Below are positions 33,060 through 45,218 of a stretch of DNA of 64,000 nucleotides, one piece after another. Under the pieces are notes generated by a model. It was not told the DNA's origin, did not search any database, and saw only the letters and a list, made by a program, of their open reading frames with translations. Source of the DNA: Gnetum montanum (lineage: Eukaryota; Streptophyta; Gnetopsida; Gnetales; Gnetaceae); NCBI GenBank assembly GCA_015680685.1, contig MNCI01026966.1, forward strand, positions 356,806 through 420,805, given 5' to 3'. Position 1 is the stretch's first letter, and the number at the start of each line of letters is the position of its first letter. Made by a program: the position numbers and the translations under genes.

Positions 33060-36000
33060 GTAAATGTGTAGGCTAGTGCAATGTAAATGAAAGTAAAAAA
33101 TGCATGGGAAGTGGAGGCAAAGTGTAGGCAAGCATTTAGCACATTTCTGGCCAAGGGAAGGTCTTGGTTATGTAGTTGCTACTTAACCAAGCATGGATTA
33201 GGGAGCATGCAAGACTTAAGATCCTATGGGAGGTTGTTGGCTTCAACCACTCATTCGGTTGTTTTAGCCTTAGGCGCTACATTAGTTGTTATAGATGTAC
33301 CACTAAGAAACTCTTCTTCTAAAACTTGTGCCATGTCTATGGCATGGATAGCCAAAGAGGAAGCATTATCACCATGTATGATAACCTAACCACCTTCATA
33401 TGGAAGATGGATTTCTTGGTGGATGGGAGAGGAGATGGCCCTTAGTTGGGCTAGCCAAGTCTGCCTAGAATCATGTTGAAACCTGGCATCTCTTCTATGA
33501 AAGTGAAATCGGCACTAGTGGGGAATTGCTCTTCTACCACAAAGGCTAATTTGATGGTACCCCTGACTATGATGCATGATCTGTTGAAGGATTTTAGACA
33601 TGTGGTTTTCATTGGCCTGATTTCATCTGCCATGCCTAGCTTGTCAATGATTGAGTGAAATACTACGTTTGTTGCTACACCATCATCAACATGTACCCTG
33701 CGAATGGTACATTATCCACCACGAATGCTAATGGATAGTGGAGCTATAGTAACCTCCCCTTGTTTTTGGTTGACTTTGACTATATTATTGTGGAACACTA
33801 AAGATGTTGCATTCAGTTTTTGTGGTGTAGGGGGCAGCATTATTGCACGGATGGATGCCTCATTTGCAAGGATGTCCTCTATAACAGGAATGAAGGACAA
33901 GACTTGGGCCAATGCTTGGCAGTGAGTAGATGAGGTTATGACCAAGTCATACAAACTTAATGTTGTGTTCTTTTTCTTGAGCGTTTGTTTCACCTAGGTT
34001 AGTGCAATTGCAAAGTCTTTGTCATTAGCCATTATGTTAGCTTTGACTTCCTCCATGTGTCTTGAGAGATAGATCTCTCAAGAGGGGGACTTGGGCTCTA
34101 TTTGCTTGGCTTGTTTAGGAGTAGGGGCCCTTGTGTTTAGTTATTTCTTGTTAGTTGTGGCTTTTCCTTTAGCTGTGGGGGTTGTGAGATGCTCATTTTT
34201 CTTCTTGCGTTGCCATTTGGTAGGTCTACCTAGGTTGCTAGTGGGATCAACCCCTAAAGGAGGAAGGATCGAGATGTTGCCCACTATTGGGCTTTGGGTA
34301 GGTGAGGAGCCATCACGTTGTGGCACTCTTATGATAAATGGTAACTTAGACAAAGTTTTTGTATGGTTAGCTTGTTGTGGCACCTTGATAACAAAAAGTT
34401 TCCTAGCGGTTGTTGTTGCATCATGCCAGTTTAACGTCTTATGGACGGTTGCTATGGAACCTTGACCACAAAGGGTGTTGTGGGTGGTCGAGGTGGTACT
34501 TTGATAATAAAGGGAGGCCTCTTGCTTGTGGAGGTGGAGGGGATTCTTGCCTTGCTGGAATGCACATGGATCACAAAAGGTTGTTACATAGGTTTAGACT
34601 TACCACCTATGCTAATGGAATTAATGACATAGGAGGCATCATCTGTGTTGGATTAACTCACTGTGTTAGGCACCAGTTGGCCACGTTCTATCATTCTCTG
34701 CAGGTCATCCTGCAAAGCACAAAAGTTGTCTATACTATGACCAGCTAATTGATGGTAATGACAGTATTGGTCCAACTTGAAGTGTTGTGGAACTAGGGGC
34801 TCATTTGGCACTACTAAAGCAGGGTTCCTTAGTAGTTCGTAGTACCTATCATGTCTTTGGTGGGTAATTGCCGATACATGTTTGTGTTGAATTTGCCCAA
34901 CTTTCAAGAGTTGCTCTAGTAGTTCATAGGGTTGCACCAATAGTGGTGTATATTTTGAGTGGTCCTTGCACTGAAAGCTAGGTCTTGGGGTAGCCTCTAT
35001 CAATGTAGGTGAGTTTGTACCAGAATTGGTAGTTTTGTTAGTNAACTGAAAGCTAGGTCTTGGGGTAGCCTCTATCAATGTAGGTGAGTTTGTATAAGAA
35101 TTGGTAGTTTTGTTAGTTGGGACTTTGGGATGTTTAGCTATTCGGCCCCAGTTGGTTGTTTTTGTGCATGTGGCTACATGCTTGCATGCATGTTGGTTTC
35201 TATAGGCCACATAGGATGGATCATTGCTAGCTTGTCCTACATCCTCTATGATTATTTCTTGGGCAAAGGCTTGGCTAAGAGACTTTGGAGTTAGATAATA
35301 CAATTTGGACTTAATAAAGTCATTTACTACACCTTTAAAGATGGCCAGTAGATGCACTTCTGCTAGGGGTTCATGCATTTCACTCAATACAACATTCCTT
35401 CATTGGAGGAATTTTGACATGGGCTCTAGAGGCCCTTGTTTAACTTGGATAAGTTGGTCAAGGGTTTCCTCAGGCTTTAGGTTGTCCTTGAAGCATGTCA
35501 CAAACTTGGTTATGAGATCCTCCAAAGAGGATATTGAGGCCTTGGATAGTCCACAATACTAGTCTAAGGCCTTGTCCATGAGTGACATGGGAAACACGCG
35601 CATGATGGTGTGTGGCCAAGCTTGAAGGAGTAGGCATTCAGATCGAAATGTAACCAAGTGTGCATTGGGGTCCCCTTCACCATTGTACTTGGTAAATTGA
35701 GGTAGTTGGGCCCCAGTTGGAAGAGTTAGGGGTGGTACTGTAGGGCTTATGGGATCATCTAGGTAGAAGTCCACCACCTTAATGGTGTTAGAGGAGGCAG
35801 CCTTAAGTTGGTTGATCTCCTCCATCAAGATTTGTATCAGCTGGAATGCATGATCCAAGCTTGGGGATGTGCCAGCTGGTTGCATTGCCTGGCCTTGGGT
35901 TAGTTGTGGGGTTTTCCAGTTTAACGTCGTAGTGGACGGGTGTTGCTAGTTTAACTTCATAGCGGATGATTGCTGATGTAATGGTTGAGTGATGGGTGCA

Positions 36001-36551
36001 GTGATTGGAGTGGGCCACACATGGGTGGGTTGGATGGACACCGCAAACACTGATGAGAGAAGTGGGATATAGGATGCTTGAGTTTTTTGGAGTTGGGAGG
36101 TGGTCCTTGCATGAGCATAGCATTGGGCAAATGAATTATTTGCTTGCAAGGAAGGCAGAACTAGCATGGTTACTATCTTGGAGGGGATGGATGGACCAAA
36201 TCGAGGAGGGGCTATACTAGGGAGTGGTTGTTGGAAGATGATGTGGAGGTGGCTCTCATGTTTGGAGTGGGCCTCAAACTCATCTTCCTCATTTTGTGAG
36301 GCTTCCTTGTAGGTTGTCCCTACATCATGCGTGTTTGAACAGATGAGTTGGGACAACAACTGGTGGTAGGGCTCCGTGAGTGGGATTATGTCAAACAAAG
36401 AGGGGTTATACTCCCGTTCGGGTTGGTGGACTCGTTCATAATCCTATTTTTCCTCTAAATTAAGGTAATCCACTGGTAGTCCTGCTTGGATTTTGGCACA
36501 AACAAAATTGTATTGTTCATGGCTTAATGCGGCATGCTTTGGCTGGATCAT
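33060..36551 (-). pseudogene. gag: Element D gag-protease
   Basis: Minus-strand ATG at 36551 (MIQPKHAALSHEQYNFVCAK) starts a frame continued with few stops. The N-terminal block is followed by a Pro/Gln linker and the gag domain at about 35780-35300 (FYLDDPISPTVPPLTLPTG, KYNGEGDPNAHLVTFRSE, FIKSKLYYLTPKSLSQAF). The zinc knuckle YCHYHQLAGHSIDNFC lies near 34765-34715. The linker has IKVP/IRVP repeats, and protease at 33720-33451 carries VHVDDG and FNMILGR. A one-N join with a duplicated 73-bp segment disrupts the frame near 35043. Type 2 words are embedded in the gag region at 35915-35965 and near 34425. Confidence 0.87.
34970..35117 (-). repeat. 73-bp direct repeat around a single N
   Basis: 34970-35042 and 35045-35117 are almost identical and are separated by one undetermined base at 35043. 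The segment is part of D's gag. A single N between two identical segments is typical of an uncollapsed contig overlap. Confidence 0.85.
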
Positions 36552-36609
36552 GGTATTGAATGTGTTAGACACCAATGTTGAAGGTTGACCTAGATTCATA
36601 TTCATATAT

Positions 36610-36900
36610 CAAGTTGTGAGAGTTGCTATTTGCAGAAAATGGTTAACCTTGAAAATGGCAAAAAATGGCTAACTCTGAAAATAGTAGAAAATGGCAGGAA
36701 AATAACTAAATCTGAAAATAGCAGAAAAATGACTAAGTCTATCCGTAATAGGAAAATAGCAGAAAATTGAGTAAATCTACCAATAGCAGGAAAAAGGGAT
36801 AAGTGTAAAAATGCAAAGAAAATGCTAAGTATGAAAATGCAGAAAAATGGCTAAATCTGAAAATGTAGAAAAAAAATGCTAAGTACTAAAATGTAGAAAA
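36610..36900 (-). repeat. Degenerate ~30-bp repeat in element D leader
   Basis: The words GCAGAAAATGGCTAA and TCTGAAAATAGC alternate between primer site and gag. It is A-rich and non-coding. Its position matches the 17-bp array of element E's leader, but the sequence is unrelated. Confidence 0.65.
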
Positions 36901-36903
36901 ATA

Positions 36904-36922
36904 GGCTCTCTTTCTAGCACCA
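36904..36922 (-). promoter_or_regulatory. Element D primer binding site
   Basis: On the minus strand TGGTGCTAGAAAGAGAGCC, a few bases inside the LTR end at 36928. Confidence 0.8.
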
Positions 36923-36927
36923 AAAAT

Positions 36928-37881
36928 TGTAGTGACAAAAAACATCGGTGGCTGGAAACACCGAGAAGTCTTCAAGTGCATAGCCTAACCCTGAATCCAT
37001 GTGTGGAAAGTGTTGGAGAAAACGGATTTAGGGTGCCCTGAATGGTCTTGTCAATCAAACAGGGACTTAATCGGTGTACAATAACCCTTTTGCAAATAAT
37101 AAAAGAAAACGCAATCTGCACGGCAGTAGAAACGTGCTAAAGTATGTAACAGGGCAGTGAACATGATTTAATGCTTAACAATGTCAAATATATGCTATGA
37201 TTTGTCAAAAAGAGAGTTTGAATAGAAAGATACACCACCCTGAAAAAAGGTACAGGTATAGAAAGTGTACAATAGGCATAGTAGGAGTGGAATCATAGCC
37301 TTGGTGGTGTCAGGCTATGAAATTTGGTGCTCACTGTGATAAACTATGCCTCCTTGGTCGGTGTGGTGTGCTCTGGGTCTCGTTCACCCACGGAGCTAAG
37401 TGCCAAAATGCCAAAATGCCAAATGCCTTGCTGGTAAAGAAATTAAATCCTTCCGTCCTTTTCTCTTCTATTTTTTTTCTTGAAAAAGAGGGCACAGAGG
37501 TATTTATAGGGCTAGGGTTAGCCCAAAATGTAGATCTAGTGCCACGTGGTAGTGCGGTAGGTAACAACATGTAATAGTGCATAATAGTGTAGCGTAGTAG
37601 GGTGTTACACTACGCTATGCAGCGTAGCAGCGTGTAACAAAGTGTAATAGTGTAGCATAGTAGGGTGTTATGCTACGCTATGTAGCGTAGCAGTGTGTAA
37701 CAGTGCGTAACATCATGTAATAGAGTGTAATAGTGTAGCATTACAGGGTGTTACGCTACGCTATGTAGCGTAGCATGGTGCTACACTACACTATGTAGTA
37801 GGGTGTTGAAAGTGCCGTCGTTTTAATAGTTAGAAAAATCTGTAGTCGAGATGTTGAGACCCAAAATTTTGTGGTGTTTCA
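36928..37881 (-). repeat. Element D 5' LTR
   Basis: It starts TGTAGTGAC and ends GTGTTTCA, followed by tccac. On the minus strand a CCTATAAATA box lies at 37501-37510. Immediately upstream of it (37568-37800 on the plus strand) is an array of inverted words, GTGTAGCGTAG with TACGCTACGCTATG, able to form several hairpins. The array is also present in the 3' copy. Confidence 0.92.
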
Positions 37882-37886
37882 TCCAC

Positions 37887-39010
37887 CAAATCACAATGCA
37901 AGAGAATAAACGAGCATCACCTGCATGGCTGAAGCAAAGGCCACAACTAATAAAAAAAAACTGAGCACTAGGTCCCCTACCCCCAAGCAGGCCAAGAAAA
38001 CCAAGCCCAAGTCCCCTATGTGAGAGATCTATCTCTCAAACCACATGGAGGGAATCAAGGTGAACACAATGGCTAATGACAAAGACTTCATAGCTACACT
38101 AACCTAGGTAAAACAAATGATCAAGCAAAAAAACACAATGTTCAGCTTGTATGACCTAGTCACAACCTCATCTACTCATTTCCAAGCATTAGCCTAGATC
38201 TTGGCCTTCATTCCTATTATGGAGGACATCCCTACAAATGAGGAATCCATCTGTGCAACAATGCTACCTCCTACACCATAAAAATTGGGCTCAATGACCT
38301 TAGCCTTTCGTGATGATGCAATCAAAGTCAACCCCACATGAGGGGAGGTAACTACAACTCCACTATCCATTAGCATTTGTGTTGGACAGTGTACCATCCG
38401 TAGAGTACATGTTGATGATGGTGCAGTGACAAATGTAGTCCTGTACTCTGTTATCAACAAACTAGGCCTAGAAAATGAAATTAGGCCAACCAAAATCACA
38501 TGTCTAAAATCCTTCAACAGATCACGTGTCACAGTCAAGGGTACAATCAACTTAGCCTTTGTAGTAGGAGAGAAATTCCTTACTAGTGCAAATTTCACTA
38601 TCATAGAGGAGATGTCAAGTTTCAACATGATTCTAGGCAAGCCTTGGCTAGCCCAACTAGGCGCCATCTCCTCTCCCATCCACCAAGAAATCCACCTTCC
38701 ATACGAAGGTGGTCAAGTTCTCATCCATGGTGATAATGCTCCCTCTTCAACTATCCATGACATAGACATGATGCAAGTTTTGGAAGAAGAGTTTCTTGGT
38801 GGTACACCTATGGTAACCAACACAACGCTTAAGGCTAACACACTAGAATGAATGGTTGAAGCCAACAGCCCCACACCCCCCCCCCCCCCCCCCCCCCCTC
38901 CCCAAAGGATCCTAAGCCTTGCATGCTCCCTAACCCATGCTTGGTTAGGAAGCAACTACATGACCAAGACTTTCCCTTGGTCAAAAATGTGGATGGCTGC
39001 CTACCCCTTG
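37887..39010 (+). pseudogene. pro: Element C gag-protease, part 2
   Basis: Coding of C resumes after D. A decayed linker (37890-38340) still shows a SLYDLVT block, then protease at 38380-38850: CTIRRVHVDDGAVTNVVLYS, a CLKSFNRSRVTVKGTI strand, LAFVVGEKFLTSANFTIIEE and FNMILGKPWLAQLGAISSP. The catalytic loop is D-D-G-A. A 23-base C run at 38876-38898 breaks the frame; after it, the tail ACSLTHAWLGSNYMTKTFPW (38920-38980) matches D's tail. RT does not follow. Confidence 0.85.
38876..38898 (+). repeat. Run of 23 C
   Basis: A homopolymer inside the tail of C's protease frame. D has no such run at the same place. The length may be unreliable in the assembly. Confidence 0.95.
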
Positions 39011-39164
39011 CCTCCACTTGCCATGCATTTTGACATTCTATTTACATCACACTAGCTTATGCATTTACATGTTTCCCGCTCAATTAGATCATGCATTTTA
39101 CTTTGTTTATACATTTGTCAACTTAGTTTACACATTTTCTAAACACATAAAACTACAAAAACAC

Positions 39165-39860
39165 ATCACCCAAAAAGGCCTTAAACTAGCTTATGGCCCA
39201 GAACGGCCTAAAATTATCACTGTTTGTGTTGCTTTTCTTTCATTCATATATTTTAACTCTATTTACAACAGGTGTTGCTTGATTTTGTTTTCTTTATAGT
39301 TGATTTTTGATGGATCTTACAAACACACAGCATGACCACGCATTCAGCATCACACCTTACACAAGTAAGATAAGCACTGATCCACTATGACTATAAACTG
39401 GCATAGCTCATCCTCGGGTCATGATGTTAAACTGGCACAATAGACAGTCCTGGAATCATGACTTAAAACTGATACCACAGAATGGTCTTGGCATCATGAC
39501 TTAAAACTAATACCACAGAACATGTCCTAGCATCATGACTCAAAAATAACACCACAAAATGGTCTTGGGGCTATGACTTGAAACTGGCACCATAGAAATG
39601 TCCTGGAGTCATGACAATAAAATGACACCATAGAGCTCCATCTAGTATGACACTAAACTGCCACATCCATCCTCCATGACATGAAATTAGCATCTAGAGT
39701 CCACTAAGACTATAAACTATTTTTCCTCTTCACAATCCACTACGACTATAAACTAGCAATGCACCATCCACTACGATGCTAAAACTGGCACCATCCAAAG
39801 GGTTATGACGTGAAACTAACCTGCAATAATCCACTAAGACTATAAACTAGCGACATCATC
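39165..39860 (+). repeat. Type 1 and type 2 repeat arrays of element C
   Basis: A type 1 pair (GGCCTTAAACTAGCTTATGG and its partner) lies at 39176-39212. About fifteen type 2 units follow from 39385 to 39860, e.g. CCACTACGACTATAAACTAG, alternating with units of the form CATGACTTAAAACTGATACC. All point in C's sense direction. Confidence 0.88.
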
Positions 39861-40344
39861 GACAACCAGGAAAAACTTAAACTAATCTATTGCTGAAATT
39901 GGTTGTACCTATTCCACAAAACACTTGCTGCATAATTTGTCTCATGGTCCTAGTTCATGATTCCATCTGCTTTGAAATTGCACATGGTGGCTCCATCTCC
40001 TCAGCTGTTCTCAAGTTTAAAGTTCTTAGTTAATTATTTCATCTATGGTTTGCTTGTCTCTTTGGAGTTGTGTTTGCAGGATGACACGCTTGAGGTGCTC
40101 GTACATAGATGCACTTCATCATGACGACAAAGTATCACATTCTTCCTAATGCACGTAACTAGGTTAGTCAATCCATTCGTAAGTACATTCTTGACTCCTG
40201 ATACATTCCCTATTCTCCATCATGTTCCCCTTAGCCTATTCAATTGCACCCCCCTGATGCATTCTACTCATCTCAAAGCTCTTGGTACATTGTTGCACAC
40301 TGTGACTCTCTAAGCAATTGTAATGTAAAACACAGTATACAATG
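39861..40344 (+). other. Element C 3' untranslated region, cut by G
   Basis: It matches the 3' regions of E and G in opposite orientation: GTTGTGTTTGCAGGATGACA (40067), a GATGCACTTCATCATGAC phrase, and a GTTGCACACTGTGAC phrase. The purine tract and 3' LTR expected next are replaced by element G at 40345. Confidence 0.75.
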
Positions 40345-41159
40345 TGTACTGACCTAAATTGTCGATGTGAGGCTGGAAGGGAAACAGACACCGAAAGATC
40401 ATTGGACAGCCATAGTTGACTCTGCCTTCACCCGAGGGTAAGATGGAAAAGTAAACGAAGGCAGAGTGCCTTGGATGGTCTACATGCAAATCAACCAAGG
40501 AATTCCCTGAGCGTAAGCTACGGCTAGCATTGGGGTTATCATAAACGATGTCTTAAAACATGTAAATGCGCATAAAATGTAAAAATGAGCCGTAAGATGT
40601 AAGACGTAAATGTAAACATAAGGCATAAAGAAAACGTAAACTATAAACTGAACGTAAACTGAATGTAGAAATGTAAATAGAGCGTAAAACAGAAAATGGA
40701 AATAATGTTTGGTTGGCAAAACAAAAATAATGTATTGCCTAGAAAAGATGTGCACTGGTCAAAGTGTAGCTACATGTAGATGGCAGGTTGAATGCCTTGC
40801 CCCAAGGTGATGATGCGATGATGTGATGTGATGAATGTGAGAAATGCTTGGATGCCAACAGTTAGGTGTGTCAAGTGCCCAAGGATTGTAGGTTTTGTAC
40901 TTTCTCAGAATTGCCAATGTCTCCAATTGCCAACCCCGATTTATGTGACTTGACAGGGTACTTATAGGGTTGGGCCGGGCTCAGGCACAGAATTCAAGAA
41001 TCGAATCAATGACTGGGAGATGAGAGGAAAATAGATTTGGTGACATGTGTCCAATGGATAGTTGTGCTTGGGTTGGATGCATGCTAGTAAGAGTTGGATG
41101 TGTGTCAGACAGTTGTGAACGAGTTGGATGTGTGTCGGCAAGCTACATTCTTGACCAGG
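40345..41159 (-). repeat. Element G 3' LTR, outer piece
   Basis: It begins TGTACTGACCTAAATTG and aligns with the reverse complement of C's LTR end (18868 backwards). A minus-strand TATA box (ACCCTATAAG) lies at 40971-40980. It ends at TTGACCAGG, where F begins. Confidence 0.82.
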
Positions 41160-42696
41160 TGAAACACCGTGAAAATTTCGAGGCCTTAATGATTCAGCAA
41201 AATCTTGTGACTCAAGCAAGGATTTGCGACAAGTTGCAGCTCAACAAGTTCTTTTTTTAGCTAAGGGTCTATTACGCCATACTATGCAGTGCAGCGTAAT
41301 AGACTCCAGAGGATAGAAGAAGACAAGGGGTGTGCAATGGCAAGCCTTCAACTTTGCAAGTTAGGTATGTTTCAAAAATTTTAACTTTTAGCGTATTACA
41401 CCATGTTACACAACGCAGTGTAATGTGGTGTAATGTAGCATAATACAAGAAGATAGTCCATCTAGTCACAACAATGGAGATTGCAAAATTTGAAGACCTT
41501 AATGGTTCAACAAAATCTCAAGGCTCAAGCAAGGATCTGTAACATGTTGCACACGTCAGCAAGTTTTCCTTTTTCGGCTAAGGGCCTATTACGCTACATT
41601 ATGCAGTGTAGCATAATAAACCCTAGAATGATGGAACAAAAACAAGGGAAGCGTGGAGACAACACTTCAATTATTTGCAGGTTCGCTATCTTACACTGAA
41701 TTATGCTATGCAACATAATGTAGCATGACGTAGCGTAATACAAGCAACAACAGAGATAACACAATTCAGGCATCAGTAGTTCATACATCATAATACGCTC
41801 TCTATCGTATTACAATGTAACCATAGAACAGTTTGTTGTCAAAGCTCCAGCAAAAGTAGATTACGATACATTACTCTTCAGAGCGTAATATAGCATAGCA
41901 CTGCAAGCTTCAAACATAAACACATCAAGGAAATGGAATTTTGTAGGTTCAGGACACGTGTCATCTAAACCACATTTTTCTCCTAACCCTAACCTTATAA
42001 ATACTCCAGTTGACAAGGACCAAGGGGTTCGCAAAAAATTATTTTTGATTGGAAAAATTTTCTCCGTGAGCAATTTTATTTCATGGGAAATTATTAACAA
42101 CTTCTGGCAAAGATTGACAAGAGAAACAAGAAGGGGATTAGAAAACGTAGAACATCGAAGGTTTTTGGCAAGAATTTTTGATCATAAATAGTCAGTTAGC
42201 AGACATTCTGCTTCAAATCTAACTCCCTTGTGCCCAGATTGGCTAGAACAAGGTAGATCGAACTTTACTTGTCTTATCTTTAAATAGCTTTCCTATTCTT
42301 GGCACGCGCTTCGTCTAAACCGAAGTCCACCTATAATCATTGCATCCAAAGTATTTTATTTACAAGATAAATCCTAGATCTTAGGATTGCACACTCCCTA
42401 AATCCAATGTATTATGTCCTATCTATATAGATTTTTGCAATCTCTTTGAATCGTTTACATCACTCTCGTTACCTTTGGGATTAATGATATCATATTTCCT
42501 CATTTAAATCGTCATTTTGCCACCTGGTTATTACAAAATTTTACCGATTAAGTAAGTCCTTGTCTGATCGACAAGACCGTTCAGGGCACCTTGGATTCAT
42601 TTGCTCCAACATGGCCCTCGCACGAATCTGGGGTTGGAACTGTGTACACAGAACTCCGCTCGGTATTTTCAACGATCGACGTTTTTCGTCGTTACA
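41160..42696 (+). repeat. Element F 5' LTR
   Basis: It starts TGAAACACCGTGAAAAT and ends GTTACA. The first 1.08 kb pairs with 57280-58315. A TATA box CTTATAAATAC is at 41994-42004. U3 (41270-41905) holds at least five inverted-repeat words such as CTATTACGC...GCGTAATAG and TATTACGCTACA...TGTAGCATAATA. Confidence 0.9.
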
Positions 42697-42702
42697 ATTT
42701 TC

Positions 42703-42721
42703 TGGCACTAGAAAGAGGGCC
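42703..42721 (+). promoter_or_regulatory. Element F primer binding site
   Basis: TGGCACTAGAAAGAGGGCC starts seven bases after the LTR end and is the common site of the Tat-like copies here. The tRNA is not assigned. Confidence 0.8.
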
Positions 42722-42951
42722 TGAACCTCCAATTCGCATTTTATGGGTAGTCTTGTAAGTTTTCTATACCCATTATCGATCGACGTAAACGTAATACCTC
42801 CGTGGTTGTTTACGAGATTGTGTGGTGCAGATTGGTTGGTTCGACGATTCCTTTGGAATCCTACAGGGTAGAAAGCCCATTTTCACCTTAGTTCACCTTT
42901 TCCCCTTATCATCTTTATCCTTGTCATCATTACTCTCAAACCATGTAGATA

Positions 42952-45218
42952 ATGGCTACATTAACCACTGCTATTGACACTACTAACCTCAAGATGGTCA
43001 AGCCACCAACTAGTCCGGTGCGACCACGTCAATCCCTCAGGCTCCAAAACAAGGAGCCTGAGGGACATGCTCAGCGCAAGGAACATTATAGTTTCCTCTA
43101 TGCTAAACTTTCAGCAAATATGCCCATGTATCCACAAGAACTTGAAGAGAAATGAGAATACGAGTTCATATATTGCAATGGGAAGGAATTTATTCCTTTG
43201 CCAAATGCCATTGTACCCCTAACAAATCAACAACAGTGGATCCTAGATCAAATGCTGATGGCTAGGACATCAACAAAACAATGAGAGGAGTTGTTCCATG
43301 ATGAAGTGCTTCATGATGGGTAGGACGATCTAGATTCCCACTCTAAGGGAGGTAGTCATGCTGATTTGGCCATGGCCCCTCCCTCCACAACGTCCCACGT
43401 AAATCCGTTATTCATGGTCACCATGCCCTTGACATTATCTAATACTAATCGAGTCCCAGGTGGTGTCCCATCACAAATCATTCCTCAATAGGTGTAGTTA
43501 GCTAATCCATCTCATCATACAACTGCACCCATGTCACCATATGTACATGCGATACCTACTTTGCAATTACATACAGTGCCTACATTCATCCCAACTCACA
43601 CGACAGGACCACTATAGCATGGTGGGTTCCAAATATGTCTCTCGTTGCACACCCTACACAGATGTCCCATCTCCCTCATCATCAAAACCAGGTTCTGTAG
43701 GTGCTAAAAACCTACTACAGGGTCATTGTCTGTTCCCCCAGCCACACAAACAGCATATCCAATGACGCAGCTGACGATGGTCGCTCCATCCATGCCACCT
43801 ACCGGGTGGTGGATGCCATAAGCAGCACCGCCTGCAGGGACAATCTCGATAACATCACCCATCGGCCAAGCTACTGCCCTTATTCCGCCACCCAGCATGG
43901 CTCCTCCTACCATTCCACAAATGACCTCTTCATCTATGGATCTGGATCAAGCCTTTCAGCTTATTCAGAACCTTACAAAGGAAGTTAAACGCCTCAAGGC
44001 TACCGGTTCTAACACAATACAAATCATGAATTTTTACCATGATGATCCTATTAGTCCAGTAGTGCATGTTTTATCATTACCTCCTTAGATGCCACTCCCC
44101 CATTTTATGAAATACAATGGGGAAGGTGATCCCAAGGCCCATTTAGTTACTTTCAAGTCAGATTCATTGTTATTGCAACAATGGCCACATACTATCATCC
44201 GTGTCTTTGCTATGTTCCTAATGGGTAAAGCTTTAGACTGGTATCGAGCACTCCCGCATGCTTCCATCTCAACTTTGGAAGAGCTGTTAACTTAGTTTGT
44301 GACTCATTTCAAGTACAACCTGAAACCAGAAGTCATGCTGGACTAGCTCATGGGAGTCAAGCAAGACCCTCTCAAGTTGGTTCAAAATTTTATATAGCGG
44401 TGGAGCACCACCTTGAACGAAATCCGTGAACCCATCGTGAAGGCCCATCTGTTGGCAATTTTCAAGGGGGCAGTTAACGACTTTATCAAGTCTAAGTTAT
44501 ATTACCTCGCTCCCTGCTCCCTCAACTAAGCCTTTGCTCAGACTAAGAGCATCCAAGACGCGATAGAGGCTAGCAAAGATCTAGTGTATGTGGTCTACAA
44601 AAACTCCCACAACAAGGATAAGGACAAAGGCAAAGCTATGAAAACGATAGTAGCAGTGATTGTCAAGGGGGCCAAGAAGAAAAAAAATAAAAAGAAAATA
44701 TCTACAAAGCCTACTGATCCAACAACTAGCTCAAATAGCGCTGATCAAGAAACTCCTTCTACCCCTAAAGCACCTCCGTAGCCAAGGCCTAAATTTGAGC
44801 GTAAAGATCACTCAAATTACGCGGCTCTACCTATAAAGCCTTCAAAACTTCTAAAGAAATTATTGGGAACTGGCCACCTCTGACACAAGACGATGTTTGA
44901 GGAGGCTCTAAAACACCACAGGTGCCATTGTGAGCTACTGAAGAACCCCTCCTTGGCCCAGCCTAATGAACCTTCAGTCCCAGGAACTTCAGGCTAGACC
45001 GATTTTGCGACTACCACCAATTGTGTGGTCATGATATGGATTACTTTTGGGCGTTGAAAGAAGACATTCAATGCATGATCGATCAAGGTGACCTGATCTT
45101 AGACAGTAGTAATCTAGTCCATCCAGAAAACCAACCAATGCATGTGTACCAAGATCCATTAAATGCAAATAATGCAAGGTACACTATCAACATAGTGGGT
45201 ATGGAGGGCGATGGCTAG
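42952..45218 (+). pseudogene. gag: Element F Gag
   Basis: ATG 42952 opens MATLTTAIDTTNLKMVKPPT, then an N-terminal block with YSFLYAKLSANMPMYPQELE and NGKEFIPLPNAIVPL, parallel to C, D and E. A His/Pro/Thr-rich linker follows (43370-43900). The gag domain spans 43930-44560: DLDQAFQLIQNLTKEVKRLK, FYHDDPISPVV, KYNGEGDPKAHLVTFKSDS, WYRALPHASISTLEELL, FKGAVNDFIKSKLYYLAP. A Lys-rich tract follows at 44660-44700. The knuckle DRFCDYHQLCGHDMDYFWA (45000-45055) has its last Cys replaced by Trp. About ten stops and one or two shifts break it. Confidence 0.87.

Larger units (their letters stand above)
21512..37881 (-). mobile_element. Element D: Tat-like gag-pro retrotransposon inserted in C
   Basis: The LTRs (36928-37881 as 5', and 21512-21944 plus 30857-31394 as 3') bound the element. 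tccac occurs directly outside both ends (21507-21511 and 37882-37886), and the coding of C continues across it. Read on the minus strand: LTR, primer site, gag-protease, type 1 and type 2 arrays, 3' region, purine tract, LTR. There is no RT or integrase. Element E sits inside its 3' LTR. Confidence 0.92.
17290..40344 (+). mobile_element. Element C: Tat-like Ty3/gypsy element, split by D and G
   Basis: The 5' LTR starts at 17290 inside H's gag. Gag-protease reads 19245-21506, is interrupted by element D (21512-37881), and resumes in step at 37882 after the tccac target duplicate. After protease come repeat arrays (39165-39860) and 3' untranslated sequence that matches E and G. The copy is cut at 40344 by element G, a few hundred bases before its expected purine tract. 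No pol lies between protease and 3' region, so C is a gag-pro element. Its 3' LTR is outside the window. Length without inserts is about 6.7 kb visible. Confidence 0.85.

Noticed and set aside
38194-38679. 161-aa minus-strand ORF in element C
   Set aside because: Antisense shadow of the protease frame, which has clear catalytic motifs on the plus strand. The same applies to 25661-26152 in E and 33473-33658 in D.
38876-38898. C run as a functional G-quadruplex or promoter
   Set aside because: A single homopolymer inside decayed protease coding; more likely slippage or sequencing error.
42903-43228. Element F gag N-terminus as a separate host gene
   Set aside because: Its blocks align with the N-terminal gag blocks of C, D and E and follow a primer site at normal distance.
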